A stretch of 64,000 nucleotides of DNA from Holophagae bacterium (lineage in GTDB: Bacteria > Acidobacteriota > Holophagae > Acanthopleuribacterales > Acanthopleuribacteraceae), in contig JAUIFE010000005.1 in the NCBI GenBank assembly GCA_030429565.1, forward strand, positions 1 to 64,000. Reading direction: 5' to 3'. Made by a program: the position numbers and the translations under genes. Numbering within the stretch: the stretch's first letter is position 1; each line of letters opens with the position of its first letter. Positions 27,153 to 35,778 of the stretch are shown here, piece after piece. A model generated the notes under the pieces. The model made no database searches, was not told where the DNA came from, and saw only the letters and a program-made list of their open reading frames with translations.

Positions 27153-28193
27153 ATGAGTTTTTCGCCGCCGCGGCGGTTCGAAGAAGTGAGCCTTAAAGTT
27201 GCCGGTCAGATCGAACTCCATCCCCTGGCGGTGACGGTTCTTGAAGAAGCCCGGGTCCACACCAAAGCGCAACATTTATGGTTTGTGGTTCGCCGCAAAA
27301 GCGGCATGATGATCGAGGCCGAGCTGGCTGCCGACGGCCACGAAGTTCAGAAGCGATCCCTGCCCCTTGCGGCCGCACCGGGCCACGTTCGTTTTGTGGT
27401 CGAAACCGCTGTGCGCGAGAACGTCAACCTCGTCATCGACAACGCCGCCGAAGATTCACGTTTTGCCGAGGTCACCACTTACCGCGAGCAACCCACCTCC
27501 GTTTTAACCGTGCCCATCGCCATGCCTGGCGCTTCCGGCAAGGTGCTCGCTGTCCTGCACATGACCCGCGATGCAAGCGACGGCTGTTTTGACGCCGAGG
27601 ACGTCCAGTTCCTCACTCGGCTTGCGCCCAATTTGGGGGTCTCCATTCTCAACGCCATGAAAGTCGGGCTCTACATCAAAAAGATTGAGCAACAACAGAA
27701 GCTTTTGCAGCAGACCGATTCCGGGGAAGTCACTTGCGCAAAGTGCGGGGCCGGCACCGAACCCACCGCCAAGGCCTATCCCAAGCTGCCTTCCGAGGAC
27801 GGCGGTGAGATGTCCGTCGACGAAATGACGCACATGATCGAACGCGGCAAGGACGCGCGCAAGGTGCTCCACGATTTAGGCAACCACCTCAACGGCGCCT
27901 TGCTCGCCGGCGAAGAAGTCGCCGAGGCGATTGGCGAATCGCGCCTGCAGCAGTTGCAAAAGGCGTTTGAGCTGATCCAGGAACACCAAGACGATCTCGC
28001 CGCCTTTTTTCGCGACGATCAGCGCGCCCAATTGTGGCCCGATTACACCGCCAAGGCGCTGGTTGGGCTCGAGCGCGAATTTGCCACCATGCAAGAGGAT
28101 ATCCAGGGGGTCGTCAAGTATCTCCAGCTCATGAAAGAGATCATTTACGACTATCAAAGTCGCGCGATTAACCGCGATATGGGTCGCACCTGA
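27153..28193 (+). CDS. GAF-domain protein with a histidine-kinase-like H-box but no ATPase
   Basis: The protein has 346 residues, preceded by CGGGAGACC. A GAF domain covers about residues 20-170 (DNAAEDSRFAEVTTYREQ, then TSVLTVPIAMPG, the usual small-molecule or redox sensor core). A linker with a CAKC pair follows. Then come long helices containing KVLHDLGNHLNGALLAGEEV, which looks like the phospho-accepting His helix of a DHp or Hpt domain (His-Asp-x-x-Asn). No ATP-binding domain follows; the C-terminus is helical. It may be a phosphotransfer or scaffold protein. It is a single gene, with a possible promoter TATAGT near 27118. Confidence 0.65.
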   Translation: MSFSPPRRFEEVSLKVAGQIELHPLAVTVLEEARVHTKAQHLWFVVRRKSGMMIEAELAADGHEVQKRSLPLAAAPGHVRFVVETAVRENVNLVIDNAAEDSRFAEVTTYREQPTSVLTVPIAMPGASGKVLAVLHMTRDASDGCFDAEDVQFLTRLAPNLGVSILNAMKVGLYIKKIEQQQKLLQQTDSGEVTCAKCGAGTEPTAKAYPKLPSEDGGEMSVDEMTHMIERGKDARKVLHDLGNHLNGALLAGEEVAEAIGESRLQQLQKAFELIQEHQDDLAAFFRDDQRAQLWPDYTAKALVGLEREFATMQEDIQGVVKYLQLMKEIIYDYQSRAINRDMGRT

Positions 28194-28600
28194 GCGCCGT
28201 GTCACCTCGCGTCCGTTCTTGCTTTTCAAAGGGATTCGAGGGATGATACCTTGCCCGCATTTCTCTCCTAAGTTCGGCTGTTGCCGCCTGTCGGTTTTTG
28301 ACGACCTTTGAACCGGAGACGGTCGGTTTGGGTGAATGATGCGAGCGTGCTCGAAGACAGTTTCATTTCCGTGAGTATCGGCCTCGGCTTGGGAAGGAGC
28401 CACATGGGGCCGTCACGGGGGAACACCAAACGCTCGGTCGCAACGGAACGCCGCAAACGGCGGCCGCGACCCTCTTGCCAAGGCTTTTCGGGACAACCAA
28501 CCGGGGAAGGTTCGCGCAGCGCGTCACCAACGTCGCTTGCCTGCGATCGCCTCGCCTTGGCTTCGTTTTGGTGCAAAATACACGCAAAAGAAAGGTAGTC
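28194..28600. other. Gap upstream of icd with no supported gene
   Basis: There are 407 bases without a convincing reading frame. In-frame codons upstream of the icd start lack a ribosome-binding site and homology, so they are not counted as part of icd. The icd promoter should lie here. Confidence 0.45.
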
Positions 28601-29818
28601 ATGGAAAAAATCAAAGTAGCCAATCCCGTCGTCGAACTCGACGGCGATGAAATGACCCGGATCATTTGGAAATTCATCAAGGATCGTCTGATCCTGCCTT
28701 ACCTTGACATCGACCTGGTTTACTACGATTTGGGCATGGAACACCGCGACGCCACCGACGACCAAGTAACCGTCGACGCCGCCAACGCCATCAAAAAGTA
28801 CAAAGTCGGCGTCAAGTGCGCCACCATCACCCCCGACGAAGCACGTGTCGAAGAATTCGGTCTCAAGAAAATGTGGCGCAGCCCCAACGGCACCATCCGC
28901 AACATCATCGGCGGCACCGTGTTCCGCGCGCCAATCATTTGCAACAACATTCCGCGTTACGTCCAGGGCTGGAAAAAACCCATCGTTATCGGCCGTCACG
29001 CTTTTGGTGACCAGTACCGCGCCACCGACTTCAAAGTGCCAGGACCCGGTAAGTTGACCATGACCTTCCAACCTGCCGACGGTGGCGAGCCTACGGAATA
29101 CGAAATTTTTGATTTCCCCTCTAGCGGCGTCGCCATGGGCATGTACAACCTCGACGATTCCATCCGCGGTTTCGCGCGTTCCTGCATGAACTACGCGCTG
29201 AACCTCAACTATCCGCTTTACATGTCCACCAAAAACACGATTATGAAAGCCTACGACGGCCGTTTCAAAGATCTCTTCCAAGAAGTGTTCGATGCGGAAT
29301 TTAAAGAGAAGTACGCCGCTGCCGGTTTGACCTACGAGCACCGTTTGATCGACGACATGGTCGCCGCCGCCCTCAAGTGGGACGGTGGTTTCGTTTGGGC
29401 TTGTAAGAACTACGACGGCGATGTTCAGTCCGACACCGTTGCCCAGGGTTTTGGCTCACTCGGCATGATGACTTCGACGCTGTTGACGCCGGACGGCGAG
29501 ATCTGCGAAGCGGAAGCCGCGCACGGCACCGTGACGCGCCACTACCGTCAGCACCAAGCCGGCAACAAAACCTCCACCAACCCGATCGCTTCGATCTTCG
29601 CGTGGACCCGTGGTTTGTTGCACCGTGCCAAGCTCGACGGCAACGACGCGCTGCGCAACTTCGCTGAAAGCCTGGAAGCGGTTTGCGTCGAAACGGTTGA
29701 ATCCGGTCACATGACCAAAGACTTGGCCTTGTTGGTTGGCGGCGATACGCCGTACCTCACCACTGAAGAGTTCCTCGGCAAATTGGACGAGGGCCTGCAG
29801 GCCAAAATGCGCGGCTAA
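28601..29818 (+). CDS. icd: NADP-dependent isocitrate dehydrogenase (eukaryote-like type)
   Basis: This enzyme oxidatively decarboxylates isocitrate to 2-oxoglutarate in the TCA cycle, making NADPH. The protein has 405 residues; the start at 28601 is preceded by AAAGGTAG and matches the family N-terminus [20 protein letters not shown]. Substrate-site sequences are present: [33 protein letters not shown], the Tyr/Lys region near [11 protein letters not shown], and [20 protein letters not shown]. The NADP loop is [14 protein letters not shown]. This is subfamily II, the type found in mitochondria and several bacterial phyla, not the E. coli type. A strong terminator follows. Confidence 0.96.
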   Translation: MEKIKVANPVVELDGDEMTRIIWKFIKDRLILPYLDIDLVYYDLGMEHRDATDDQVTVDAANAIKKYKVGVKCATITPDEARVEEFGLKKMWRSPNGTIRNIIGGTVFRAPIICNNIPRYVQGWKKPIVIGRHAFGDQYRATDFKVPGPGKLTMTFQPADGGEPTEYEIFDFPSSGVAMGMYNLDDSIRGFARSCMNYALNLNYPLYMSTKNTIMKAYDGRFKDLFQEVFDAEFKEKYAAAGLTYEHRLIDDMVAAALKWDGGFVWACKNYDGDVQSDTVAQGFGSLGMMTSTLLTPDGEICEAEAAHGTVTRHYRQHQAGNKTSTNPIASIFAWTRGLLHRAKLDGNDALRNFAESLEAVCVETVESGHMTKDLALLVGGDTPYLTTEEFLGKLDEGLQAKMRG

Positions 29819-29845
29819 TTTCGCGCGACCATGTTCAAAAAAAGG

Positions 29846-29874
29846 CGGGGGGCTTCGGCGCCCCGTTTTTTTTT
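29846..29874 (+). terminator. Intrinsic terminator of icd
   Basis: CGGGGGGC and GCGCCCCG form an 8-pair stem (one mismatch) capped by a TTCG tetraloop, followed by eight T. It lies 28 bases past the icd stop. Confidence 0.92.
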
Positions 29875-29919
29875 CTTTGCGTTTCCGAAAAAGAAGCCGT
29901 TTTGTTTTGGCCGTGACGA

Positions 29920-32016
29920 CTAATAGCGGTAACGAATCTTCAGTTGTAGGTTGCGTGCTTCGCCCGGATAATCCTGGGGCACCGTGGGCTCAGGACTTGG
30001 ATAGGTGATCTCGCGATCGAGCAGGTTGTAACAGCTCAAGTGGGCTGAAAAGCCCTGCGCACCAAACAGGCGGTCCAGACCGATGGCGGTGTTGAGTTGC
30101 GTGTAGCCGTCGTATTCCGAGCGCGGATCGCCTTCAGCTCGGCGCGCGCGACCACGCCATACGCATTCGCCAAAGATATTGAACCCCCTGCCAAAGCGCT
30201 GGTTAATCATGAGGTGGCCCTTGTGATTGGGGGTTTCCGCCAGCCCCGTCGTGCTTTGATCCAGCTCCGTATCTTGGTAACTCCAATTGGCGCCCAAATA
30301 AGAGCCCTTACCCCAGCGACGCCGCAACTCCCACTCAACGCCTGTCGCGCGCAAACCCGCCGCGTTGCGTACTTCTTGCGCCAATGAATCGGGAAGCGCT
30401 ACCTGGACGATGAGATCATTGACGTCCGTATAGAAAAACGTCGTGCGCATCTCCGTGGATGCGTTTGGCTCGTAGCCAAAACTGACTTCATGGGTGCGCG
30501 CTTCTTCGGGTTTGACGTTCGGATTCGACACAATCGACGGGTTGTTTTGGTTGTGCTGTTCGTTGAAGTTCGGCGCGCGAAACGCTTCGCCGAAGAGCAG
30601 CTTGATGTTGAACCGATCTTTAACCCACACCACGCCCAAGCGAGGGTTGAAGTTGCCGCCGAAATCGCTGTAACGGTCGTAACGGGCGCCCAAGGTCACC
30701 CGCAGGGAATCAGTGACGTCCCAAATGTCTTCGATGAATAGAGCCCAGAATTCGCGGCTGATGTTGCGGTTCCAGTTGACGTCGTCGGTTAAGTCGACCA
30801 GTCCGCCCAAGGGCTGCAGTGTTAATGGGTTAAAGTTGGCATTGTAGCGAACTTCGTATTGGCGTTGGTGTTCGGCGATTAAACCGAACACAATTTCGTG
30901 GCGCGGCAAGGCGTCGTAGTTGACTTCGATATCCGTGCCCAGTCGGTTGTTTTTGGCATTAATCACGCCGCGATAGGTCTCGCTGACAATGAAAAACTGG
31001 TCGCCCACCTGCAGCGGGGTGCCTGGCAGGAACAAATCAAAGGAAGGGCGGTAAACGCTATTGTCGCGGTAAAAACGCGACTTGATCGACCAATCGCCGC
31101 CCAGGTTCCACGTTCGTTTTAAGTCGAAGTAATGGCCGTTGTTGAGAATGCGCCCGCCGCGGTTGAGGATGTTCTCAAAGCCGAGAAAGGGCCCGCTGCG
31201 CTTGCGTGTGTAATGGGCCGACAGCTCCCAATCGCGCCATTTCAAATTGAGGTGGGCGTCGTGTTTCCGGGTCCAAACATCGGCGGCGCCTGGCGCCAAT
31301 GAGGCTTGCGTGCCCAGCAAACTATCGGCAATGCTCAGTGCGTCTGCCTGAATCATGGCGTCAATACCCTCGCTGCTCAGGTAGTTGTACCCGGCCGCCA
31401 ATTCCCAGTCACCCCAGCGTTTGCCGAAACGCAGATTGGCTTGGTGCGTGTCCTGGTGGCCTTCCGCGTAGCTGATTTCCGTATGGTCGAGGTCACCGCC
31501 TTTCTGCGTGATGATGTTGACAATTGCCAAGAAGGCGTTGGCGCCGTAGAGGGCGGAACCGGGACCCCGCACAATTTCAATGCGTTTGACCTGGTCGAGC
31601 GGGTAATCGTCGTAAAGCAGCATGGCCGTGCCCAACAAAATGTTGTTGAGTACATGGTTGTCGATCATGAACAGAATTTTTTCACTGGCCGGACTTTTGA
31701 CGCCACGCGACTCAATCTCGTAAAAACCCAGTGAGTTAACCGAAATGTTCATGCCGGGAACCGTGCGCAGGACCTCGGCCAGGTTACGTGCACCCATGTC
31801 GCGAATTTGTTGTTCTGATATCACCGTGACCGACGCTGCCGATTTGCGCAGGTTCTCCAGCGTGCGCGAGGCCGTGATGACAAAGGATTCGGCTTGCAGG
31901 AATTTGAGTTCGTCTTCCAGGTTACTGCTCTGAGCGTTCAGCAAGGCGCTGCCCACGATCGCGAACAGAAAACCCAAACGGGTTAGCGACGAAAATGGCC
32001 GAAAAAACGTGTTCAT
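29920..32016 (-). CDS. TonB-dependent outer-membrane receptor
   Basis: The protein has 698 residues and is preceded by GGAGAAGAGG. A signal peptide (LGFLFAIVGSALLNAQ) leads to a TonB-box-like FVITASR. The plug domain follows (SVTVISEQQIRDMGARNLAE, VRGPGSALYGANAFLAIVNI), then a 22-strand-type barrel ending in LKIRYRY. It imports a large ligand such as a siderophore, cobalamin or glycan using TonB/ExbBD energy; the ligand cannot be told from sequence. It is monocistronic. A 9-bp-armed hairpin about 75 bases upstream of the start may regulate it. Confidence 0.92.
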   Translation of the reverse strand: MNTFFRPFSSLTRLGFLFAIVGSALLNAQSSNLEDELKFLQAESFVITASRTLENLRKSAASVTVISEQQIRDMGARNLAEVLRTVPGMNISVNSLGFYEIESRGVKSPASEKILFMIDNHVLNNILLGTAMLLYDDYPLDQVKRIEIVRGPGSALYGANAFLAIVNIITQKGGDLDHTEISYAEGHQDTHQANLRFGKRWGDWELAAGYNYLSSEGIDAMIQADALSIADSLLGTQASLAPGAADVWTRKHDAHLNLKWRDWELSAHYTRKRSGPFLGFENILNRGGRILNNGHYFDLKRTWNLGGDWSIKSRFYRDNSVYRPSFDLFLPGTPLQVGDQFFIVSETYRGVINAKNNRLGTDIEVNYDALPRHEIVFGLIAEHQRQYEVRYNANFNPLTLQPLGGLVDLTDDVNWNRNISREFWALFIEDIWDVTDSLRVTLGARYDRYSDFGGNFNPRLGVVWVKDRFNIKLLFGEAFRAPNFNEQHNQNNPSIVSNPNVKPEEARTHEVSFGYEPNASTEMRTTFFYTDVNDLIVQVALPDSLAQEVRNAAGLRATGVEWELRRRWGKGSYLGANWSYQDTELDQSTTGLAETPNHKGHLMINQRFGRGFNIFGECVWRGRARRAEGDPRSEYDGYTQLNTAIGLDRLFGAQGFSAHLSCYNLLDREITYPSPEPTVPQDYPGEARNLQLKIRYRY

Positions 32017-32090
32017 GGAACCTCTTCTCCGTGGTTGGGACGACTGGAATCGCTGCTAGGGTCGGCTCGCACCACTTGTTGCTTCAGCCA

Positions 32091-32114
32091 TAAAACCTGT
32101 CGTTTCAGGTTTTA
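32091..32114. promoter_or_regulatory. Hairpin/palindrome upstream of the TonB receptor
   Basis: TAAAACCTG and CAGGTTTTA form a perfect 9-bp inverted repeat with a 6-base loop, 75-98 bases upstream of the receptor start. There is no U-tract, so an operator or leader hairpin is more likely than a terminator. It does not match a riboswitch consensus I know. Confidence 0.4.
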
Positions 32115-33049
32115 GTGCGGCGAGGAATGCTCGGCGACCACCGGCATTGTACCTGAGCAGCGCCAGAACAGCGAGAGGCTAGCTTGAGCGCTTGGTGCTT
32201 CTCGCGCAAACGTGGCTGGTTGATGGAATCTCGCTGCCGACGAAATGGTCGTATTTTCTGGAGATCACGCGGGTTAGTACGCTGGGTAGATCGTTTAACC
32301 GCGAAGGTTGTGGTATTGACGAAGGGTTTGGGTTTAGAGGGGAATGAAACGGTTCTCTTTACCTATTCGGCAGTAGACCCAAACCCTTTATTCTCTAAGT
32401 AGTGCGCGACACCGGTGCGCATCCTCAAATGACCCGTATCGGTTGTGGGCAACGCATGCTGATCATAGGTCCCACCAAAAAAAATACTCCGAATGATTAG
32501 AACAAGTTCCAATCATTCGGAGCCTTCACTTAAACCCTTTATACGGAGCTCTACCATAGCAGGTGGCATGCCAGAATTTGAAAGTGATGCAAGTTGCTGT
32601 AATTAAGTTGGTTGTGTTGGGGAGGGCACTTTTGGGCCCTTTTTCACTACCGCAAAAGTATCACCCGTGCGGTGACACCTGTAACTGCGTGGGATACAGG
32701 TGCGTTGTTCAATTTGGTGCCGCGTCGGGACGATGTTTTGGTCGGCTTCACGCTTAAACCGAACCGGCCGGCGAGGCAGCAGGGGAAAGGCCGGCGTTGC
32801 GAACGTCGGGTCATCGGGCACAGAGGTCGGCCTTGCGGATCGCACCGCTTTCAAATTGGGGCGCGGGCAAAATCGCCTTGGTTTGTTCTTGGGCCGTCAA
32901 ACGCCGGCCGTGCTGATGGGTGCTTGAAATTATGACGTTTTTGGGTAATAAATAGGCCTTGCTGTTCGGTTATTTTTCGCGTCAATGTTTGTTTTCTGTC
33001 GGCCTGCTCTTTTACCGTCGGCGCAGCGCCACGTGGACTGAGGCATCAT
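32115..33049. other. Long gap with inverted repeats and no supported gene
   Basis: This is about 0.9 kb without a credible gene. It holds an inverted repeat (AAGGGTTTGGGT at about 32322 and its complement at about 32377-32388), a strong hairpin at 32487-32522, and an 8-bp stem CACCTGTA/TACAGGTG near 32670-32700. Short open frames here lack start signals. The right end carries the TTG start region of the next gene. Confidence 0.45.
32487..32522 (-). terminator. Strong minus-strand terminator with no obvious gene in front
   Basis: CTCCGAATGATT pairs perfectly with AATCATTCGGAG (12 bp) across a 12-base loop. On the minus strand the stem is followed by TATTTTTTTT. No minus-strand gene is recognisable between here and 33050, so it may end a small RNA, an antisense transcript, or a decayed gene. 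Confidence 0.7.
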
Positions 33050-33913
33050 TTGTTAGGCATCGCCCGGGTTTCGACCCGCTGTAAAAACCCAGGTCTGCCG
33101 TCCAGGTGCCGGCGTTGGCTGTGGTTTCTACTATGGGTTATCCCGCTTTGGGCCCAGCAGCCGGTAGAAAAAACCGTCTATTTTTACAGCTCCGAAACCA
33201 ATATTAATAACTTTAGCTTGTTGAAAAGCGAATTCGACACTTGGCTGCAGGCACACGGTGGTTTTCGTTTTCAGCCCTTTAGCGAAAAGGGTCAATTTGA
33301 GTTGCAGCTCCACGCCAATCCGACCGGCGTGTTTTTGGTGTCGAGCCGTCACTTTCGCGATTTGCGCCGCGACCTTGATTTGGAGCCCGTGCTGGTCGGC
33401 AGTTTTCGCGGCCGCAGTACCTATAAAAAGATTTTGATTACCCGCAAGGAAGTGACTGAGTTTCCGCCGAAGAAACGTTTGATCATTGCCTCCGCCGGTA
33501 GCGAAGAGTATGCGCGTACGCTGTTGAAGCAAATGGCCGGCGACCGACTCACACCCGATGATTTTCGTATCCTTACCGTTCCTAAGGACATCGACGCCCT
33601 GATGTCCGTGGGGTTTGGCATGGCCGATGCCGCTTTAGCCACCGAACGCAGCTTGGAGAAGCTGGCCGATCTCAATCCAACCCTTTATCGCGGCACCGTC
33701 AAACAGGCGGAATCCGAGGAAGTGATGTTGCCGATTGTGGCCGTGAAAGCAGGCAGGGTTTCTGAAACCCGTGCCCTGATTCAGCAGTTCGAGGTGATGT
33801 CGGACCAAGCCGAGGGGCGACGTAAACTGAAACTTTTGGGGCTCGACGGTTGGACGCCGCTGACTGAAAGCGGACGCCGGAAACTCTACCAAAAGAAACG
33901 AGGTGGTTTGTGA
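33050..33913 (+). CDS. Periplasmic PhnD-like substrate-binding protein
   Basis: The protein has 287 residues. The most likely start is the TTG at 33050, preceded by CTGAGG; no ATG is in frame before the export signal (RWLWFLLWVIPLWAQ). The sequence fits phosphate/phosphonate-type (PhnD-like) binding proteins: YKKILITRKEV, a loop IASAGSEEYARTLLKQM, FRILTVPKDIDALMSVGFGM, and a C-terminal region ending GLDGWTPLTE. It is cut off from any ABC permease or ATPase. It overlaps the next gene by 4 bases. The ligand is unknown, and a sensor-type role is possible. Confidence 0.65.
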   Translation: MLGIARVSTRCKNPGLPSRCRRWLWFLLWVIPLWAQQPVEKTVYFYSSETNINNFSLLKSEFDTWLQAHGGFRFQPFSEKGQFELQLHANPTGVFLVSSRHFRDLRRDLDLEPVLVGSFRGRSTYKKILITRKEVTEFPPKKRLIIASAGSEEYARTLLKQMAGDRLTPDDFRILTVPKDIDALMSVGFGMADAALATERSLEKLADLNPTLYRGTVKQAESEEVMLPIVAVKAGRVSETRALIQQFEVMSDQAEGRRKLKLLGLDGWTPLTESGRRKLYQKKRGGL

Positions 33914-34914
33914 AACAAGACACAACTCGTTTGCGATCCCAACCATCCGGTCGCTACTTGCGACCCGGTCGCTACTGGCGACCCGGTCGTTACCGTTTGT
34001 GGCTATGCCTCTTTCTGGGGCTAACTTTTCTCGCGCCTCACCTGGCCGCCGCCGGTAAGACGCGTGAGGTCTTGGTGGTTAATTCCGACGAAGAAGTCGA
34101 GTATTACCAACAAGTTCAAGTTGAGTTCCAGAAGAACTTGTTGGTGACGCAGCCTTTACATGTGGTCAATTTGGGCGGTGACCGCATCTCGAACGGTGAG
34201 CTGCGGCGTTTGGTCGCCACCCGTCGTCCTGAAGCCGTTTACGCCATCGGCAGCAAAGCCTACTTGCTTTTGAAAGAGCTCGAGCTGCAACAGCCGCTTA
34301 TCTTCTCGTCGGTGATTAACTGGGAACGGGTCCCGCTTGAAAAACGCGTCCACGGCATTGCCAATGAAATCCCGCCACCCGTGCAGTTCTACTATTATCG
34401 TTACTTCTTTCCCCAAGTGCGCCGTGTCGGCGTGCTTTACAACCGTGCCTTCAACCGCGAATTAATCAGCAAAGCCGTTCAAGCCGCTGAGCAGGTGGGC
34501 ATTGAGTTGGTACCCCTGGCTGTCTCGCGCCCTAATCGAGCCATTCCTTTGCTGCAAAAAAATGCCGACAAACTCGACGCCCTGTGGTTGGTTTCTGATC
34601 CCGTTGTATTGTCCAAAAAAGAGCAGGTCGCCCGGTTACTGGCCATGGCCGAAGCGGCCAAGTTGCCCGTACTCGCCTATTCTGAAGCTTTCCGTGATCA
34701 GCAAGGCGTGTGTCTTGTGATCTCCGTTGATGTGCCGACCGTGGCCCGTCAGGCCGCCGGTTTGGTAGGGCGTGTGGTAGAGGAGCCCACGTTGGCTTCG
34801 CGGGTGCAAAGTCCGGCCGGCAGTTTTATTTCTATCAACCTCAAACGTATCAAAGCCTTTGGTCTGGAACTCAACGACGAGGCGCTTGATTCGGTCAACA
34901 ACATCATTGAATAA
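33910..34914 (+). CDS. TrpX/COG2984-type ABC substrate-binding protein
   Basis: The protein has 334 residues. It starts with GTG in a GTGA overlap with the preceding gene, so the pair is translationally coupled. The N-terminus has a basic repeated segment (GRYLRPGRYWRPGRYR) before the hydrophobic export signal (LWLCLFLGLTFLAPHLAAA). The rest matches the COG2984 fold: KTREVLVVNSDEEVEYYQQV, AVYAIGSKAYLL, FPQVRRVGVLYNRAFN, LDALWLVSDPVVLS and VCLVISVDVPTVARQAAGLV. No transporter partner genes are present. A role as a sensor partner or orphan receptor is inference. Confidence 0.75.
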   Translation: MKQDTTRLRSQPSGRYLRPGRYWRPGRYRLWLCLFLGLTFLAPHLAAAGKTREVLVVNSDEEVEYYQQVQVEFQKNLLVTQPLHVVNLGGDRISNGELRRLVATRRPEAVYAIGSKAYLLLKELELQQPLIFSSVINWERVPLEKRVHGIANEIPPPVQFYYYRYFFPQVRRVGVLYNRAFNRELISKAVQAAEQVGIELVPLAVSRPNRAIPLLQKNADKLDALWLVSDPVVLSKKEQVARLLAMAEAAKLPVLAYSEAFRDQQGVCLVISVDVPTVARQAAGLVGRVVEEPTLASRVQSPAGSFISINLKRIKAFGLELNDEALDSVNNIIE

Positions 34915-34927
34915 GCGCGGTCTTACG

Positions 34928-34981
34928 AAAAAAGGTCCCACCTCAAGCTATGCCGCACAGCGGTTGAGATGGAACCTTTTT
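34928..34981. terminator. Bidirectional terminator between the binding-protein pair and the salvage operon
   Basis: AAAAAAGGTCCCACCTCAA pairs imperfectly with TTGAGATGGAACCTTTTT around a 17-base loop, giving a U-tract on both strands. It lies 14 bases past the plus-strand stop and 27 bases past the minus-strand stop at 35008. Confidence 0.8.
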
Positions 34982-35007
34982 GTTTTCCCTAAAAATCGTT
35001 TACGGGT

Positions 35008-35778
35008 TTAGAAGCGCAGGCTCAGGCAGGACAAACCACCGTCCATTTTCTCTACTTCGCTCATGTCGAGCACATGCACCGGTTTATGCCAAGCGCGCAG
35101 GCGGGCTTCTGTTTCCGGGTTGCCGGCCGGCGTCAGCAGGTGGTCGTTGATCCATAAGGTGTTGGCCGCATGGGTTTCCGTTGCCGGCAAAACCCAGTGC
35201 TCGAAGGCGGCGAAGGCCGGTAATGCCAAAAACGCCGCTGTACCCAGTAAAACGTTGTCACTCAGGTAGTTGACTGAGGATTTGAGGTGCAGACCGGCGG
35301 GGACCGCCACCGTTTTCCAACTGAAGCCTTCTTCCTCGAGAAGCGCCCCCAGTTGGGCCGCGCCCGCTTCGTTGGTGCGCTCGGAGAGGCCGATATAGAA
35401 GCAGTCTTCGATACGCATTACGTCGCCGCCGTCCAGCAGACCGGGCTCTTCAATGCGCGCCAAGTCGGCAAAACGCGCCAAGGTCTCCTGCAAGGACAAC
35501 CCTTCGTCGCGGCGCGAGGGCGCCCCCGGCCGTGTGAGCACGGCGTAGCGGCCCGCAAACACCACCGGGTCTTCCACGAAGTGGCCGTCGGGAAAATGCG
35601 GGTTAGCCGGCAGAACCGTGACCGTCAGGCCCAGTTCTTCCAGCTTCGCCACGTAGGCTGCGTGCTGGCGCTGCATGGTCTCGAAGCAGGCCGCGCTCGC
35701 GTCTTGATTGGTTAAACCGGCTGCGAAGTTGGCCGCCGGTTTTCGTACAATGGCCTGTTTGAAGTGATTTTGGCTCAT
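35008..35778 (-). CDS. Dimethylarginine dimethylaminohydrolase-like enzyme
   Basis: The protein has 256 residues and belongs to the guanidino-modifying (pentein) superfamily. The catalytic His164 (GLHLKSSVNYL) and Cys251 (GGLSCLSLRF) have the same 87-residue spacing as Pseudomonas DDAH (His162/Cys249). The EDPVVF and LDGGDV segments carry substrate-binding acidic residues. DDAH converts methylated arginine to citrulline and methylamines; relatives act on other guanidines. Its ATG overlaps the stop of mtnD-mtnC (ATGA), so it is the last gene of the salvage operon. Why a DDAH-like enzyme is coupled to methionine salvage is unclear. Confidence 0.85.
   Translation of the reverse strand: MSQNHFKQAIVRKPAANFAAGLTNQDASAACFETMQRQHAAYVAKLEELGLTVTVLPANPHFPDGHFVEDPVVFAGRYAVLTRPGAPSRRDEGLSLQETLARFADLARIEEPGLLDGGDVMRIEDCFYIGLSERTNEAGAAQLGALLEEEGFSWKTVAVPAGLHLKSSVNYLSDNVLLGTAAFLALPAFAAFEHWVLPATETHAANTLWINDHLLTPAGNPETEARLRAWHKPVHVLDMSEVEKMDGGLSCLSLRF

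Noticed and set aside
28268..29341. 357-codon minus-strand frame opposite icd
   Set aside because: It is antisense to a clear isocitrate dehydrogenase and has no start signal or domain.
32563..32935. Small protein gene in the gap before the PhnD-like gene
   Set aside because: Overlapping frames lack start signals and domain features, and the region contains several hairpins more typical of non-coding DNA.
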